Assembly: GCA_963699055.1 (NCBI GenBank)
Contig: CAVOTA010000004.1
Span: 62,001 to 126,000 of the forward strand
DNA: 64,000 bases
From: Bog-756 sp963699055
GTDB lineage: Bacteria; Actinomycetota; Acidimicrobiia; Acidimicrobiales; RAAP-2
Reading direction: 5' to 3'
Shown: positions 38,256-47,137 of the stretch, piece after piece
Numbering within the stretch: the first letter of the stretch is position 1
Layout: every line of letters starts with the position of its first letter
The notes under the pieces: generated by a model
Databases searched by the model: none
The model's input: the letters and a program-made list of their open reading frames with translations, nothing else
What the model was told of the DNA's origin: nothing
Made by a program: the position numbers and the translations under genes

Positions 38256-39215
38256 ATGACCTCCGCCGTCGAACCTCCGACCGCGACGGCCGTCACCGCC
38301 CTGGCCGGGGGGGTGGGCGCGGCCCGGCTGCTGCGCGGCATGGTCGAGGTGATGGCGCCCGCCGCCATCACGGCGGTGGTGAACGTCGGCGACGACACCG
38401 ACCTGCACGGCCTCCACATCTCGCCCGACCTCGACACCGTGCTGTACACGCTGGCGGATGCCATCAACCCCGAGACCGGGTGGGGACTGGCCGGGGAGAC
38501 CTGGCGGGTCATGGAGTCGCTCGGGAACCTCGGCGGCATCACCTGGTTCAACCTCGGCGACCAGGACATCGCCACCCACCTCTACCGGACGCAGCGACTG
38601 GCCGAGGGCGCCACCCTGGGCACGGTGACCGGCGAGCTGGCCGACCGGTTCGGGGTGGGCGTGCGGCTGCTGCCGGTGACCGACGACCCGCTGGCCACCC
38701 GGCTCACGCTCGAGGAGGGGACCGAGGTCGGCTTCCAGGAGTACTTCGTCAAGCTCCGCCACGACGTCGCCGTCTCGGAGGTCCGCTTCGCCGGGGCCGA
38801 GGACGCCCGACCGGCACCCGGGGTGGTGGAGGCCATCGCCGGGGCCCGGACCGTGGTGATCTGCCCCTCCAACCCGGTCGTGTCGATCGGTCCCGTCCTG
38901 GCCGTGCCCGGGGTGCCCGAGGCCCTGGCCGCACGCCGGCGGGACACGGTCGCCGTCTCGCCCATCGTCGCCGGTGCGGCGCTGAAGGGCCCTGCCGACC
39001 GCCTCCTCGTCGAAATGGGATTCGAGTCCTCGGTGGTCGGCGTCGCCCGCTGGTACGCACCCTGGGTGTCCACCCTCGTCGTCGACGAGGCCGACGCCGC
39101 GCTGGCGCCCGCCGTCGAGGCCGAGGGGGTCCGCTGCGTGGTCGCCCCGACGATCATGTCCGACGTGGCACGTGCAGCGGCGTTGGCGCGGGTGGTCCTC
39201 GATGTCCGGGGCTGA
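38256..39215 (+). CDS. cofD: 2-phospho-L-lactate/phosphoenolpyruvyl transferase (CofD/FbiA)
   Basis: Transfers a phospholactyl-type group from its GDP derivative to the deazaflavin Fo, the first committed step to coenzyme F420; mycobacterial FbiA uses a phosphoenolpyruvyl donor. It is 319 residues. Family blocks: LAGGVGAARLLRGM near 16-29, VVNVGDDTDLHGLHISPDLDT near 42-62, WFNLGDQDIATHLYRT, and ICPSNPVVSIGPVL near 208-221. The gene overlaps cofE by 14 bases, so the two are made together. The pairing matches fbiA-fbiB of mycobacteria. Confidence 0.93.
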   Translation: MTSAVEPPTATAVTALAGGVGAARLLRGMVEVMAPAAITAVVNVGDDTDLHGLHISPDLDTVLYTLADAINPETGWGLAGETWRVMESLGNLGGITWFNLGDQDIATHLYRTQRLAEGATLGTVTGELADRFGVGVRLLPVTDDPLATRLTLEEGTEVGFQEYFVKLRHDVAVSEVRFAGAEDARPAPGVVEAIAGARTVVICPSNPVVSIGPVLAVPGVPEALAARRRDTVAVSPIVAGAALKGPADRLLVEMGFESSVVGVARWYAPWVSTLVVDEADAALAPAVEAEGVRCVVAPTIMSDVARAAALARVVLDVRG

Positions 39216-40062
39216 GGGGGTGCGGGGTGCCCGCAGCCCGTTCCCGCCCGGCGCCCTGCCGCCCGGCGCCCTGCCGCCCGGCGCCCTGGTCGTCGTCCCG
39301 GTGACCGGGGTCCGTGAGATCCGGCCCGGCGACGACCTGGCCGAGGTGCTGGCCGCCGCCCTGGTGAACCCCGGGCCGGACGGGCCGGACGGGTCGGACG
39401 GGTCGGACGTGCCGGACGGGTCGGGCGTGCCGGACGGGTCGGGCGTGCCCTGGGTGGCCGACGGCGACGTGCTCGTCGTCACCCAGAAGGTCGTGTCGAA
39501 GGCCGAGGGACGGATCGTGGCGATCGACCCGGACGACCCGGACGCCAAGCGGGTGCTGGTGGAGTCCGAGTCGGTCCGGGTGCTGCGTCGTCGGGGTGAC
39601 CTCCTGATCACCGAGACCCGTCACGGGTTCGTGTGCGCCAACGCCGGTGTCGACCTGTCGAACGTCGTCGCCGGGACCGCCGCGCTGCTGCCCGTCGACC
39701 CGGACCGCTCGGCCCGGCGGATCCGCGAGGCACTCGCCCACCGGCTCGGTGTGGACCTGGCCGTGGTGATCTCCGACACCTTCGGCCGCACCTGGCGCAA
39801 CGGCGTGACCGACGTGGCCATCGGCATCGCCGGGATCGCCGGCGTGGTGGACCTGCGCGGCACACCCGACGCCACCGGACGCGTGCTCGAGGCCACCGAG
39901 GTGTGCGTGGTGGACGAGGTGGCGGGAGCGGCGGAACTGGTCATGGGCAAGGACCGTTCCGTCCCTGCCGCGGTGGTGCGCGGGGTGGACCCGGCGTGGC
40001 TCCGCCGGGGTTCGGTGGCCACCGAGGTCGTGCGCGACCCGGCGGGCGATCTCTTCCGCTGA
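39202..40062 (+). CDS. cofE: coenzyme F420:L-glutamate ligase (CofE)
   Basis: Adds glutamates to F420-0. It is 286 residues, equal to the N-terminal half of mycobacterial FbiB; the C-terminal nitroreductase domain of FbiB is absent. Blocks: VVVPVTGVREIRPGDDLAEV, VVTQKVVSKAEGR, ETRHGFVCANAGVDLSNV and VVISDTFGRTWRNGVTDVAIG. The N-terminus has a PPGAL repeat, and between strands there is a low-complexity insert of GPDGSD-type repeats. The ATG at 39202 overlaps cofD; a GTG at 39220 is an alternative start. Confidence 0.92.
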   Translation: MSGAEGVRGARSPFPPGALPPGALPPGALVVVPVTGVREIRPGDDLAEVLAAALVNPGPDGPDGSDGSDVPDGSGVPDGSGVPWVADGDVLVVTQKVVSKAEGRIVAIDPDDPDAKRVLVESESVRVLRRRGDLLITETRHGFVCANAGVDLSNVVAGTAALLPVDPDRSARRIREALAHRLGVDLAVVISDTFGRTWRNGVTDVAIGIAGIAGVVDLRGTPDATGRVLEATEVCVVDEVAGAAELVMGKDRSVPAAVVRGVDPAWLRRGSVATEVVRDPAGDLFR

Positions 40063-40094
40063 GGCACGCCCGTCCACGGCGGTCCGGGTGGTGC

Positions 40095-40136
40095 GGTCCG
40101 TGACCCGGGCGGTGTGGTCCGTGACCCGGGTGGTGT
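40095..40136. repeat. 2 x 21-bp tandem repeat at a convergent junction
   Basis: Two copies of a 21-bp unit starting GGTCCGTGACCCGGG, one mismatch apart, with a shortened third copy at 40081-40094. Lies between the cofE and FKBP stops. Confidence 0.85.
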
Positions 40137-40139
40137 GGT

Positions 40140-40517
40140 TCAGCCCACGTCGAAGAGGTCGACCACGAACACGAGTGTCTCGTTCGGGGCGATGACCCCT
40201 CCGGCGCCACGGCTGCCGTAGCCGAGCTCGGGCGGGATGGTGATGCGGCGGCGCCCGCCGATCTTCATGCCGGCGACGCCCTGGTCCCAGCCCTGGATCA
40301 CGTGCCCGGCCCCCAGCGGAAAGCTGAAGAGCTCGGCACGGTTCCACGACGAGTCGAACTCGTCCCCCGTCGACCACGACACACCCACGTAGTGGACGGT
40401 CACGGGCTTGCCGGCCACCGCAACCTCCCCCGTTCCCACCTCGAGGTCCTCGATGACGAGCTCACCCGGGGGTGGCCCGTCGGGGACGGTGACTGACGGT
40501 TTCGTGTCGGAAGCCAT
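40140..40517 (-). CDS. FKBP-type peptidyl-prolyl cis-trans isomerase
   Basis: A 125-residue single-domain cytoplasmic FKBP. Key blocks: VTVHYVGVSWSTGDEFDSSW, FPLGAGHVIQGWDQGVAGMK with the active-site aromatic VIQGW, RRRITIPPELGYGSRG, and TLVFVVDLFDV at the C-terminus. It catalyses proline isomerisation in folding. The ATG at 40517 is 6 nt after TACAGT, so the message is probably leaderless. It converges with cofE; no functional link to F420 is implied. Confidence 0.92.
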   Translation of the reverse strand: MASDTKPSVTVPDGPPPGELVIEDLEVGTGEVAVAGKPVTVHYVGVSWSTGDEFDSSWNRAELFSFPLGAGHVIQGWDQGVAGMKIGGRRRITIPPELGYGSRGAGGVIAPNETLVFVVDLFDVG

Positions 40518-40523
40518 GGCCCG

Positions 40524-40529
40524 ACTGTA
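40524..40529 (-). promoter_or_regulatory. -10 box of the FKBP gene
   Basis: TACAGT on the minus strand, 6 nt before the ATG at 40517. Confidence 0.55.
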
Positions 40530-40605
40530 GATCGTCCCGCGCTGCACCGGGATCGGTCAGCGTCGGTCCCGCCGGCCGGCCATCCGGAACTGCCGGGACG
40601 GCGGG

Positions 40606-42234
40606 TCAGCGACCCCGCTGCGAGCGTCCGGCGCTCTGGTTGGTCGGCCGGGCACCTGCCGCGCCACCCCGTCGTGCACCACCGGCGGGAGTGCCGGCCG
40701 CGCCACGGGTGGCCGGCTTGCCGTGCCTGCCGGGAGCCGCCGGCGCACCGGGGCGGGCGGGCTTTCCGGGCTTGGCGAACCCGCCGGGCTTGCCGGGCTT
40801 CGTGGACTTGGTGAACCCGCCGGGCTTGCCGGGCTTGCCGGGCTTGCCGGGCTTGGTGAACCCGCCGGGCTTGCCCGACGCGTCCCGGGGACCGCCCTCA
40901 CGCGGTCCGCCCTCACGAGTTCCCCCGCTACGGGCGCCCCCGTCGTTGCGGGGACCGGTGCGGGCGCCCGGCTTGCGCGTCTTGAACGGCCGCGAGGCGC
41001 GGACGCCGCCGCGGTTGGCGTTGCGCGAGGGCTCACGGTCACGGTCGGGCTCGCGCTCCTTCACCACCCGGCGGGGCGGAGGGGGGCCGATGACCTTCTC
41101 GATGGCCGACAGGTCGGACTCGGTGGTCCCGATCGGGACACCGAGCTCACGCTGCAGCTTCTTGACGGCACCGGTCTTGTCCGGGGTGACGAAGCTGACG
41201 ACGACGCCGGTGGCGCCGGCCCGGGCCGTACGGCCGGAACGGTGGACGTAGTCCTTGGGGTCGGCCGACGGATCGAAGTGGACGACGGCGTTGACCCCGT
41301 CCACGTGGATCCCCCGTGCGGCCACGTCCGTGGCTACCAGTGCGTCGACGGCCCCGCGCACGAAGGAGTCGAGTGCCTTCTCGCGCTGCTTCTGGCTGCG
41401 GTCGCCGTGGATGGCGGCGGCACGGATCCCCCGCTGCTCGAGCTGGCGGGCGATGCGGTCCGCGCCGTGCTTCGTGCGGGAGAAGACGATGGTCGGTCCC
41501 GCGGCGGTGACGACCTCTGCCGTCCGCTCGATGCGGTCGCCCGAGCCCACCCGCCAGAAGAGGTGGACGGCGGCGCTGGCGTCGTCCTCGTCGACCTCGA
41601 TCTCATGACGGGCGGGGTCGTGCTGGTAGCGGCGGACCAGGACGTCGATGTCGCCGTCGAGCGTGGCCGAGAAGAGGAGGGTCTGCCGCCCGTCCGGTGT
41701 GAGGTCGAGGATCCGGCGGACATCGGGCAGGAAGCCCATGTCGGCCATCCGGTCGGCCTCGTCGATGACCACGATCTCGACGGCGTCCAGACGGATGCTG
41801 CCCCGCTCCAACAGGTCGCCCAGACGGCCGGGGCACGCCACGGCGACGTCGACACCGCGGGACAACGCCTTGAGCTGGGGGCCGTAGCCCACGCCACCGT
41901 AGAAGCAGTCGACCTTCAGGCCACGGGGGTCGGCCAGAACCTGGAGCTCGGACGCCACCTGGGCCGCCAGCTCACGGGTGGGGGTCAGCACCAGGACCCG
42001 CGGGTACTTCGGCCGCGAACCCTTCCCCTTCAGGCGGGCGACGGCGCCGATGCCGAAGGCCAGGGTCTTGCCGGAACCCGTCGGCGCCTTGCCGCACACG
42101 TCCCGTCCCGCCAGGGCGTCCGGGAGCGTCATCGCCTGGATCGGGAACGGCGAGGTGATCCCGTTGGCATCGAGGGCAGCGACGATGTCTGCGGGCACGC
42201 CGAGCACGGCGAAGGAAGAGTCAGGCGAGGTCAT
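40606..42234 (-). CDS. DEAD-box RNA helicase
   Basis: ATP-dependent RNA helicase, 542 residues. Motifs in order: Q-motif region FPIQ near 30, APTGSGKT at 50-57, PTREL, DEAD at 158-161, SAT, then HRSGRTARAG in the second RecA domain. After about residue 400 comes a long basic, glycine/proline-rich tail with repeats of KPGGFTKPGKPGKPG, typical of RNA-binding tails that promote condensates. Likely role in ribosome assembly or RNA turnover. The 160-bp gap to the divergent HNH gene holds its promoter; no clear -10 was identified. Confidence 0.93.
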   Translation of the reverse strand: MTSPDSSFAVLGVPADIVAALDANGITSPFPIQAMTLPDALAGRDVCGKAPTGSGKTLAFGIGAVARLKGKGSRPKYPRVLVLTPTRELAAQVASELQVLADPRGLKVDCFYGGVGYGPQLKALSRGVDVAVACPGRLGDLLERGSIRLDAVEIVVIDEADRMADMGFLPDVRRILDLTPDGRQTLLFSATLDGDIDVLVRRYQHDPARHEIEVDEDDASAAVHLFWRVGSGDRIERTAEVVTAAGPTIVFSRTKHGADRIARQLEQRGIRAAAIHGDRSQKQREKALDSFVRGAVDALVATDVAARGIHVDGVNAVVHFDPSADPKDYVHRSGRTARAGATGVVVSFVTPDKTGAVKKLQRELGVPIGTTESDLSAIEKVIGPPPPRRVVKEREPDRDREPSRNANRGGVRASRPFKTRKPGARTGPRNDGGARSGGTREGGPREGGPRDASGKPGGFTKPGKPGKPGKPGGFTKSTKPGKPGGFAKPGKPARPGAPAAPGRHGKPATRGAAGTPAGGARRGGAAGARPTNQSAGRSQRGR

Positions 42235-42396
42235 GAGGACACTTTCGGGCTACGGGGGAAGCACCGGAGTGTGCCTCGGGATCCACCAGGCGCAGTGAAA
42301 CGGCGCGGCGGGTTCCGTCATCCTACTCGCTGGCGACCACCTTCCGGCGTCCGCCCCTCCCGCGCCCCCGTCACACCCCCCTGGGAGGCTTCTCCC

Positions 42397-44100
42397 ATGG
42401 CACTGGCCACCATGTTCGACGCAGTCCCCGACCCGACCGTTGCGGTGGCGGTGGCTCCCGGGGGTCAGCCCGGTCTGGCGGCCCGGACGGCGGCGGTGGG
42501 CGAGGCCCTGGGCGGGCTCCTGGCCGACCTCGACCCCGGACTCCTGGTGGGACCCGATGCGGTGGCCCTGTACGCCTCCTTCGCCCGGATGGAGCGCCTG
42601 GTGGTGGCGGCCAAGACCCTGCTCGCCCCCCGGATCGCCCAGTCGGGGTGCTGGGAGGACGAGGGCCACCGCTCCCCGGTGGGCCTGCTGGCCGACCTGG
42701 AGGGGGGCTCCCCCGGTGCCGCCCGGCGCACCCTCGAGGCGGGACGGGCCCTCGGGGACCTGCCCGGGTGCGAGGCGGCCCTGCGCTCGGGCACCCTGTC
42801 GGGGCCCAAGCTCACCGAGGTCACCCGGGCCGCCACCGTGGACCCCACGGCCGAGGGCACCTTGTTGGCCGGCATCGACCAGGTGCCCCTGCCGGTGGTG
42901 CGGGAACGGTGCCGCACCGTGCGCACCCGGGCCGCCGGGGTGGACCCGGTGGCCACCCTGGCCCGGATCCACGCCGGGCGCACCTTCACGTCGTGGACCG
43001 ACGCCGAAGGGGCCTTCTGCTACTCGGGCACCGACACCCCCGAGCGGGGGGCGGCCCTGCTGGCCCGGCTCCGCCCGGTGGTCGACCGCCTGCGCCACGA
43101 CCGCCGGCAGGCGGCGGCCCCGGGCCCGGGTTCCGGCACACGGGGGAGTTCCGGGGGACGGGGACGTTCCGGGGGACGGGGACGGGGCACCGCTGCTCCG
43201 CCCGAGTCCGAGGGTGCCCTGCGGGCCGACGCCCTCTTCGTGCTGATCGACGGAGCCCGACGGTCCCGGCCTGGTGATGGACCCGGTGGTGGGCCCGCCG
43301 GTGGACCCGGTGGTGGGCCCGGTGGTGGCACCGGTGGTGGGCCCGCCGGTGGCACCGGTGGTGGACCCGGTGGTGGCACCGGTGGTGGGCCCCGGTCGTC
43401 CCGAACCGGTGCCCGGTCCGCCGGAGGCACCGGTGCCCGACCCGACCGGGGAACGGCCGGGGCTGGCGACCGGGGAACGGAGATCGACGACGACCCGTCC
43501 GGCACCGGCGACGACGACCACCGGATGGCCGATCCCGACGACCTCGGCCGGGTCGACGACCTGATCACCGCACCGCCGCCGGCCACCGTCATCGTGCGGG
43601 TGGACCTGGCCGCCCTGCGTCGGGGACGGGCCCTGCCCGGTGAGCTGTGCGAGATCGACGGCCAGGGCAGCGTCCCGGTCCCGGTGGCGGCCGGACTGGC
43701 CGATGACGCCTTCTTGGCCTGTGTGTTCACCGAGGCCGGGGACATCCGGGCCGTGGCCCACCTGGGCCGCACCGTCAACCAGACCCTGCGCACCGCCCTG
43801 GCCCTGCGGGACCGCCACTGCGTGGTGCCCGGGTGCGGGGTGGGCTACACCCTGGAGATCGACCACGTGGTCCCCCTGGAGTCCGGCGGCGACACGCGGC
43901 TCGACAACCTGGCCCTGCTGTGCCGGAGCCACCACCGGATGAAGACCTACGGGGGCTGGACCCTCGAGCGCACCGGGCCCACCGACGAGGACCCGCGGTG
44001 GACGTTCAACCCGGAGCCCCCCTTCGGCCAGGAGCCCGACCCCGGACTCGACCGGCCGGCGGAACCCGACGGGACCGACGGGACCGACGGTTCCGGCTGA
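42397..44100 (+). CDS. DUF222-HNH endonuclease-domain protein
   Basis: A 567-residue protein with an N-terminal alpha-helical DUF222 (13E12-repeat) region, a central Gly/Pro/Thr-rich low-complexity stretch at about 290-350, and a C-terminal HNH nuclease. The HNH core is readable: zinc Cys 475, 480 and 509, D489-H490 in LEIDHVVPLESGG, N504 and H512/H513 in CRSHHRMK. Such proteins are multicopy in many actinobacteria and their target is unknown. GGGAGG lies 8 nt before the ATG. The low-complexity part comes from GGTGGTGGNCCC-like DNA repeats (about 43268-43400). Possibly a selfish or mobile gene. Confidence 0.85.
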   Translation: MALATMFDAVPDPTVAVAVAPGGQPGLAARTAAVGEALGGLLADLDPGLLVGPDAVALYASFARMERLVVAAKTLLAPRIAQSGCWEDEGHRSPVGLLADLEGGSPGAARRTLEAGRALGDLPGCEAALRSGTLSGPKLTEVTRAATVDPTAEGTLLAGIDQVPLPVVRERCRTVRTRAAGVDPVATLARIHAGRTFTSWTDAEGAFCYSGTDTPERGAALLARLRPVVDRLRHDRRQAAAPGPGSGTRGSSGGRGRSGGRGRGTAAPPESEGALRADALFVLIDGARRSRPGDGPGGGPAGGPGGGPGGGTGGGPAGGTGGGPGGGTGGGPRSSRTGARSAGGTGARPDRGTAGAGDRGTEIDDDPSGTGDDDHRMADPDDLGRVDDLITAPPPATVIVRVDLAALRRGRALPGELCEIDGQGSVPVPVAAGLADDAFLACVFTEAGDIRAVAHLGRTVNQTLRTALALRDRHCVVPGCGVGYTLEIDHVVPLESGGDTRLDNLALLCRSHHRMKTYGGWTLERTGPTDEDPRWTFNPEPPFGQEPDPGLDRPAEPDGTDGTDGSG

Positions 44101-44134
44101 GGGTCGGTCGGGGCCGGCTGAGGGTCGGTCGGAG
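44093..44134. repeat. 2 x 21-bp tandem repeat at a convergent junction
   Basis: Two copies of a 21-bp unit starting CCGGCTGAGGGTCGGTCGG, one mismatch. The first contains the HNH stop codon; the second reaches the epimerase stop region. Confidence 0.85.
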
Positions 44135-44138
44135 GGAG

Positions 44139-45104
44139 CTAGAGCTCCCCGGCCTCGGTCAGTCGTTCGCGCACGAATTCGATGGTCGCCAGGGTCCCGG
44201 ACCCGAGCTCGGTCCACGGGTTCCAGCCCAGTTGGATCCCGGCCCGCGAGGGATCCAGGCAGTTGCGTGCGAGCTCGCCCGCCCGCAGCGGCTTGAACTC
44301 GGGCTCGACCTCGACACCGGCCTGGGTGGCCATCTCCCGGAACAAGGAGTTGACCGAAGTCTCCGTCCCGGTGCCGATGTTGCACACCAGTCCTCCACCC
44401 TTGGTTGCCGCACGGACGAACGCATCGACCACGTCGTCGACGTACACGAAGTCCCGGGTCTGCTCCCCGTCACCGAAGATGGTGATGGGCTGACCCCGGA
44501 GCAGGCGCTCGGCGAAGATCGCCACCACGCCGGCCTCACCGTGCGGGTCCTGCCGGGGCCCGTAGACGTTGGCCAGGGCCAGCGCGGCGAACTCGAGCGA
44601 GTGCAGTTCCCGGTAGGCGACCAGGTAGTCGAGTGCGGCCTTCTTCGACACCCCGTAGGGCGACAGCGGGTGCTGGGGCAACGACTCCTTGAGGGGCAGC
44701 TCCGACACGTCGGGCTCGCCGTACAGGGTCCCGCCGCTGGCGGCGAAGACGACCCGGTGGGCGCTGGCGGCCCGGGCCCCTTCCAGGATGCGCAGGGTCC
44801 CGAGCAGGTTGACGTCGGCGTCGAAGACCGGGTCGGCGACCGACCGCCGGACGTCCGCCTGGGCAGCCAGGTGGAAGATCACCTCGGGGGCCCGGCGACC
44901 GATGAGCTCCACGACCTCGGGCGAACGGATGTCGAGCCGGTGGAAGGACAGGTCGTTGTCGGTGGACGCCCGGGCCGCAGCCAGGTTCGTCAGCGATCCC
45001 GTCGACAGGTCGTCGATGACGTCGACCTGGTGGCCCTCGGCCAGCAGTCGGTCGACCAGCGTGGAGCCGATGAACCCCGCGCCTCCGGTGACCAGCGCGT
45101 GCAC
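44139..45104 (-). CDS. NAD-dependent epimerase, UDP-glucose 4-epimerase-like
   Basis: Extended short-chain dehydrogenase, 321 residues. GGAGFIGST at 7-15 binds NAD, FAASGGTLYGE holds the catalytic Ser/Thr, and YGVSK the Tyr/Lys pair. TIFGDGEQTRDFVYVDDVVDA is typical of GalE-like enzymes. It likely epimerises UDP-hexose for cell-wall glycans; UDP-glucose, UDP-GlcNAc or UDP-uronate substrates cannot be separated by eye. The GTG start lies 2 nt after the pyrophosphorylase stop, so it ends the exported-protein, pyrophosphorylase, epimerase operon. Confidence 0.82.
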   Translation of the reverse strand: MHALVTGGAGFIGSTLVDRLLAEGHQVDVIDDLSTGSLTNLAAARASTDNDLSFHRLDIRSPEVVELIGRRAPEVIFHLAAQADVRRSVADPVFDADVNLLGTLRILEGARAASAHRVVFAASGGTLYGEPDVSELPLKESLPQHPLSPYGVSKKAALDYLVAYRELHSLEFAALALANVYGPRQDPHGEAGVVAIFAERLLRGQPITIFGDGEQTRDFVYVDDVVDAFVRAATKGGGLVCNIGTGTETSVNSLFREMATQAGVEVEPEFKPLRAGELARNCLDPSRAGIQLGWNPWTELGSGTLATIEFVRERLTEAGEL

Positions 45105-45106
45105 GG

Positions 45107-46198
45107 TCAGCCCCCCGCCGGGTAGCGCTCGCCGTCGAGCGTGCTACCCGAGGCGATGACGGCGTGGGCGCCGATGACGGACACGCCCGTCACCACGCAC
45201 CGCTGCCCGACGATGGCCCCGGGGCCGATGATGGAGTGGTCCACCGACGCCCGGGCCGCCACCCGCGCGCCGGGCAGGAGCACCGAATCGGTCACCTTGG
45301 CCCCGTCCTCCACCACGGCGCCGGCGCCCACGACCGAGTCCGTCACCGTGGCCGTCGGAGCCACCGTGCAGCCACGCCCGAGCAGCGACCGCACCGTCGA
45401 CCCGGGGGTGGCGTCCACCTCGCCGATCCTCCATACCCCGGCGCCCAGCTCGGGGTCGGTCACCGCATCGGGGGCCGGGGCCACCCCGCGGCGCCCGTTC
45501 AGCAGGTCACGGTGTGCGCGCAGGTAGGCATCGGGAGTGCCCGTGTCGAGCCAGTAGGCGTCGGAGCCCTGGGCGAACAGCGTGCCGTCCGCCACCATGG
45601 CCGGGAACGTCTCCCGCTCGATCGACACCCGCACGTCGGGGGCGATCCGGTCCAGCACCGACGGCTCGAGGATGTAGATGCCGGCGTTGATGAAGTTGGT
45701 CGGCGCCTCGTCACGGGGCGGCTTCTCGATGAACGCGGTGACCTTGCCGTCCGGATCGGTCGGGACGACGCCGAAGCTGCTCGGGTCGTCGACCGGGGTG
45801 AGCCCGATGGTGCCCTCCGCGCCCCGCTCCCGGTGGAACGCGACCAGCGCGCTGATGTCGAAATCGGTGAGCACGTCGCCGTTGAGGACGACGAACGTGT
45901 CGTCGATCCCCTCGAAGGCGGCGGCGAACCGGATGGCGCCGGCGGTGTCGAGCGGGCTGGGTTCGACCGCATAGGTGGACCGGACCCCGGCGATCACGCC
46001 GTCCGGATAGGCGTCGCTGAAGGCGTCGGGCCGGTAGCCGAGCGACAGCACCGCCTCGTCGATACCGTGCGACGCGAGGTGGCCCAGGACCCGTTCCACC
46101 ATGGCCTGCTCGACGATCGGGAGCATCTGCTTCGGGGCGGTCAGCGTCAGGGGACGGAGACGGGTTCCCTCGCCGCCCACCAGGACGACGGCCCTCAC
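45107..46198 (-). CDS. NDP-sugar pyrophosphorylase, GDP-mannose type
   Basis: Nucleotidyltransferase of 363 residues: an N-terminal GT-A-like catalytic domain with VLVGGEGTRLRPLT at 5-18, NGDVLTDFD as metal site, and VTAFIEKP, then a C-terminal left-handed beta-helix of hexapeptide repeats (about 260-355). The design fits mannose-1-phosphate guanylyltransferase or glucose-1-phosphate nucleotidyltransferase. The order next to wbbL and rhamnose genes matches the mycobacterial Rv3264c neighbourhood, favouring GDP-mannose. GTG overlaps the exported-protein stop as GTGA. Confidence 0.8.
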   Translation of the reverse strand: MRAVVLVGGEGTRLRPLTLTAPKQMLPIVEQAMVERVLGHLASHGIDEAVLSLGYRPDAFSDAYPDGVIAGVRSTYAVEPSPLDTAGAIRFAAAFEGIDDTFVVLNGDVLTDFDISALVAFHRERGAEGTIGLTPVDDPSSFGVVPTDPDGKVTAFIEKPPRDEAPTNFINAGIYILEPSVLDRIAPDVRVSIERETFPAMVADGTLFAQGSDAYWLDTGTPDAYLRAHRDLLNGRRGVAPAPDAVTDPELGAGVWRIGEVDATPGSTVRSLLGRGCTVAPTATVTDSVVGAGAVVEDGAKVTDSVLLPGARVAARASVDHSIIGPGAIVGQRCVVTGVSVIGAHAVIASGSTLDGERYPAGG

Positions 46199-46986
46199 CC
46201 GGTCGTTCCGCCCGGCTTCGTCGTCGTCGTGACGCCCGCTGCCGTGGTCGCCGTGGTGCTCGTCGGCGCGGTCGTCGATGTCGCTGTGCTCGGCGCGGTC
46301 GTCGACGTCGTGGGACCGGTCTCGTCCGCCGTGATCAGACTGGTGATGACGGCGGCGGGGGGCTTGGGCACCGTGGTGTCCGCCGGGACGAAGGCCATGG
46401 TGATGAGCTGACCGTTCTGGAAGAGCAGGTTCTGGGGGTCGCCCGGGGTTTCCGAGCCGTGCTTCGACGTGAAGTTCGGCCACGTGTAGACGATCACGAT
46501 CCCGGGCTTGCCCGAGTCGGGCGTGCCCTTGGGGCAGATGTCGCCGTCGCTGTTGGCGGACTTGCCCGGATACTGCAGCGTGGTGTCGCTCAGCTCCAGG
46601 CCCTTGTAGTTGTCGACGAACTTGCCGAGCGTGGCGTTGGCGCCCGACTGCGAGCTGGTCTTCGGGGCGACGGTGATGACGCCGTCGCCGTTGGCGGTGA
46701 ACCCGCCGGACGACTTGCTGGAATTGCTGGGCAGGTTCGGCTCGATGGTGCCGCACACGTCGATGCCGAGACCGGCGTACCACGTCTGCGAGGTGGTCGG
46801 GGGACCCGAGGAGGTCGTCGTCCGGTGGCTGAGCTGGTACCGGCTGAGTCCCACCAGGCCGAGCCCCACGATGACGATGATCGCCAGTGCGGCATAGAAG
46901 TTGACGGGCGTCTGCCCGCGATAGGTACGTCCGCCACCCGTGGTGGCGGCGCGCTGCACCCACTTGCCCGTCGAATTGTTGGCCAT
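46195..46986 (-). CDS. membrane-anchored exported protein of unknown function
   Basis: Not recognised. It has 263 residues: a basic N-terminus, one membrane helix at about 29-47 (FYAALAIIVIVGLGLVGL), then an extracytoplasmic domain with two Cys (in DVCGTIEP and DICPKGTP) that could form a disulphide, and a Thr/Ala-rich tail of about 55 residues. The mid-domain VIVYTWPNFTSKHG is notable. It lies just before the pyrophosphorylase with a GTGA overlap and after wbbL, so a role in wall-glycan assembly is suggested by position only. A TAGGGT lies 11 nt before the ATG. Confidence 0.7.
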   Translation of the reverse strand: MANNSTGKWVQRAATTGGGRTYRGQTPVNFYAALAIIVIVGLGLVGLSRYQLSHRTTTSSGPPTTSQTWYAGLGIDVCGTIEPNLPSNSSKSSGGFTANGDGVITVAPKTSSQSGANATLGKFVDNYKGLELSDTTLQYPGKSANSDGDICPKGTPDSGKPGIVIVYTWPNFTSKHGSETPGDPQNLLFQNGQLITMAFVPADTTVPKPPAAVITSLITADETGPTTSTTAPSTATSTTAPTSTTATTAAGVTTTTKPGGTTG

Positions 46987-46997
46987 GATCGTCCGAC

Positions 46998-47003
46998 ACC
47001 CTA
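46998..47003 (-). promoter_or_regulatory. possible -10 box of the exported-protein operon
   Basis: TAGGGT on the minus strand, 11 nt before the ATG at 46986; spacing is longer than at other starts. Confidence 0.3.
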
Positions 47004-47049
47004 CAACGTCCGGTCGGCGATCCCGGCAGCGGGGTCCCTGGGGCCGCCA

Positions 47050-47082
47050 GGTTGCCACCCGGTTGCCACCCGGTTGCCACCC
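47050..47082. repeat. 3 x 11-bp tandem repeat
   Basis: Three perfect copies of GGTTGCCACCC followed by a degenerate GGGTGCACCCC, in the gap between wbbL and the exported-protein gene. Confidence 0.85.
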
Positions 47083-47137
47083 GGGTGCACCCCCGGGGCG
47101 ACCGGCGGCCGGTCGGACCGGGATCAGCGCCCGGCCG

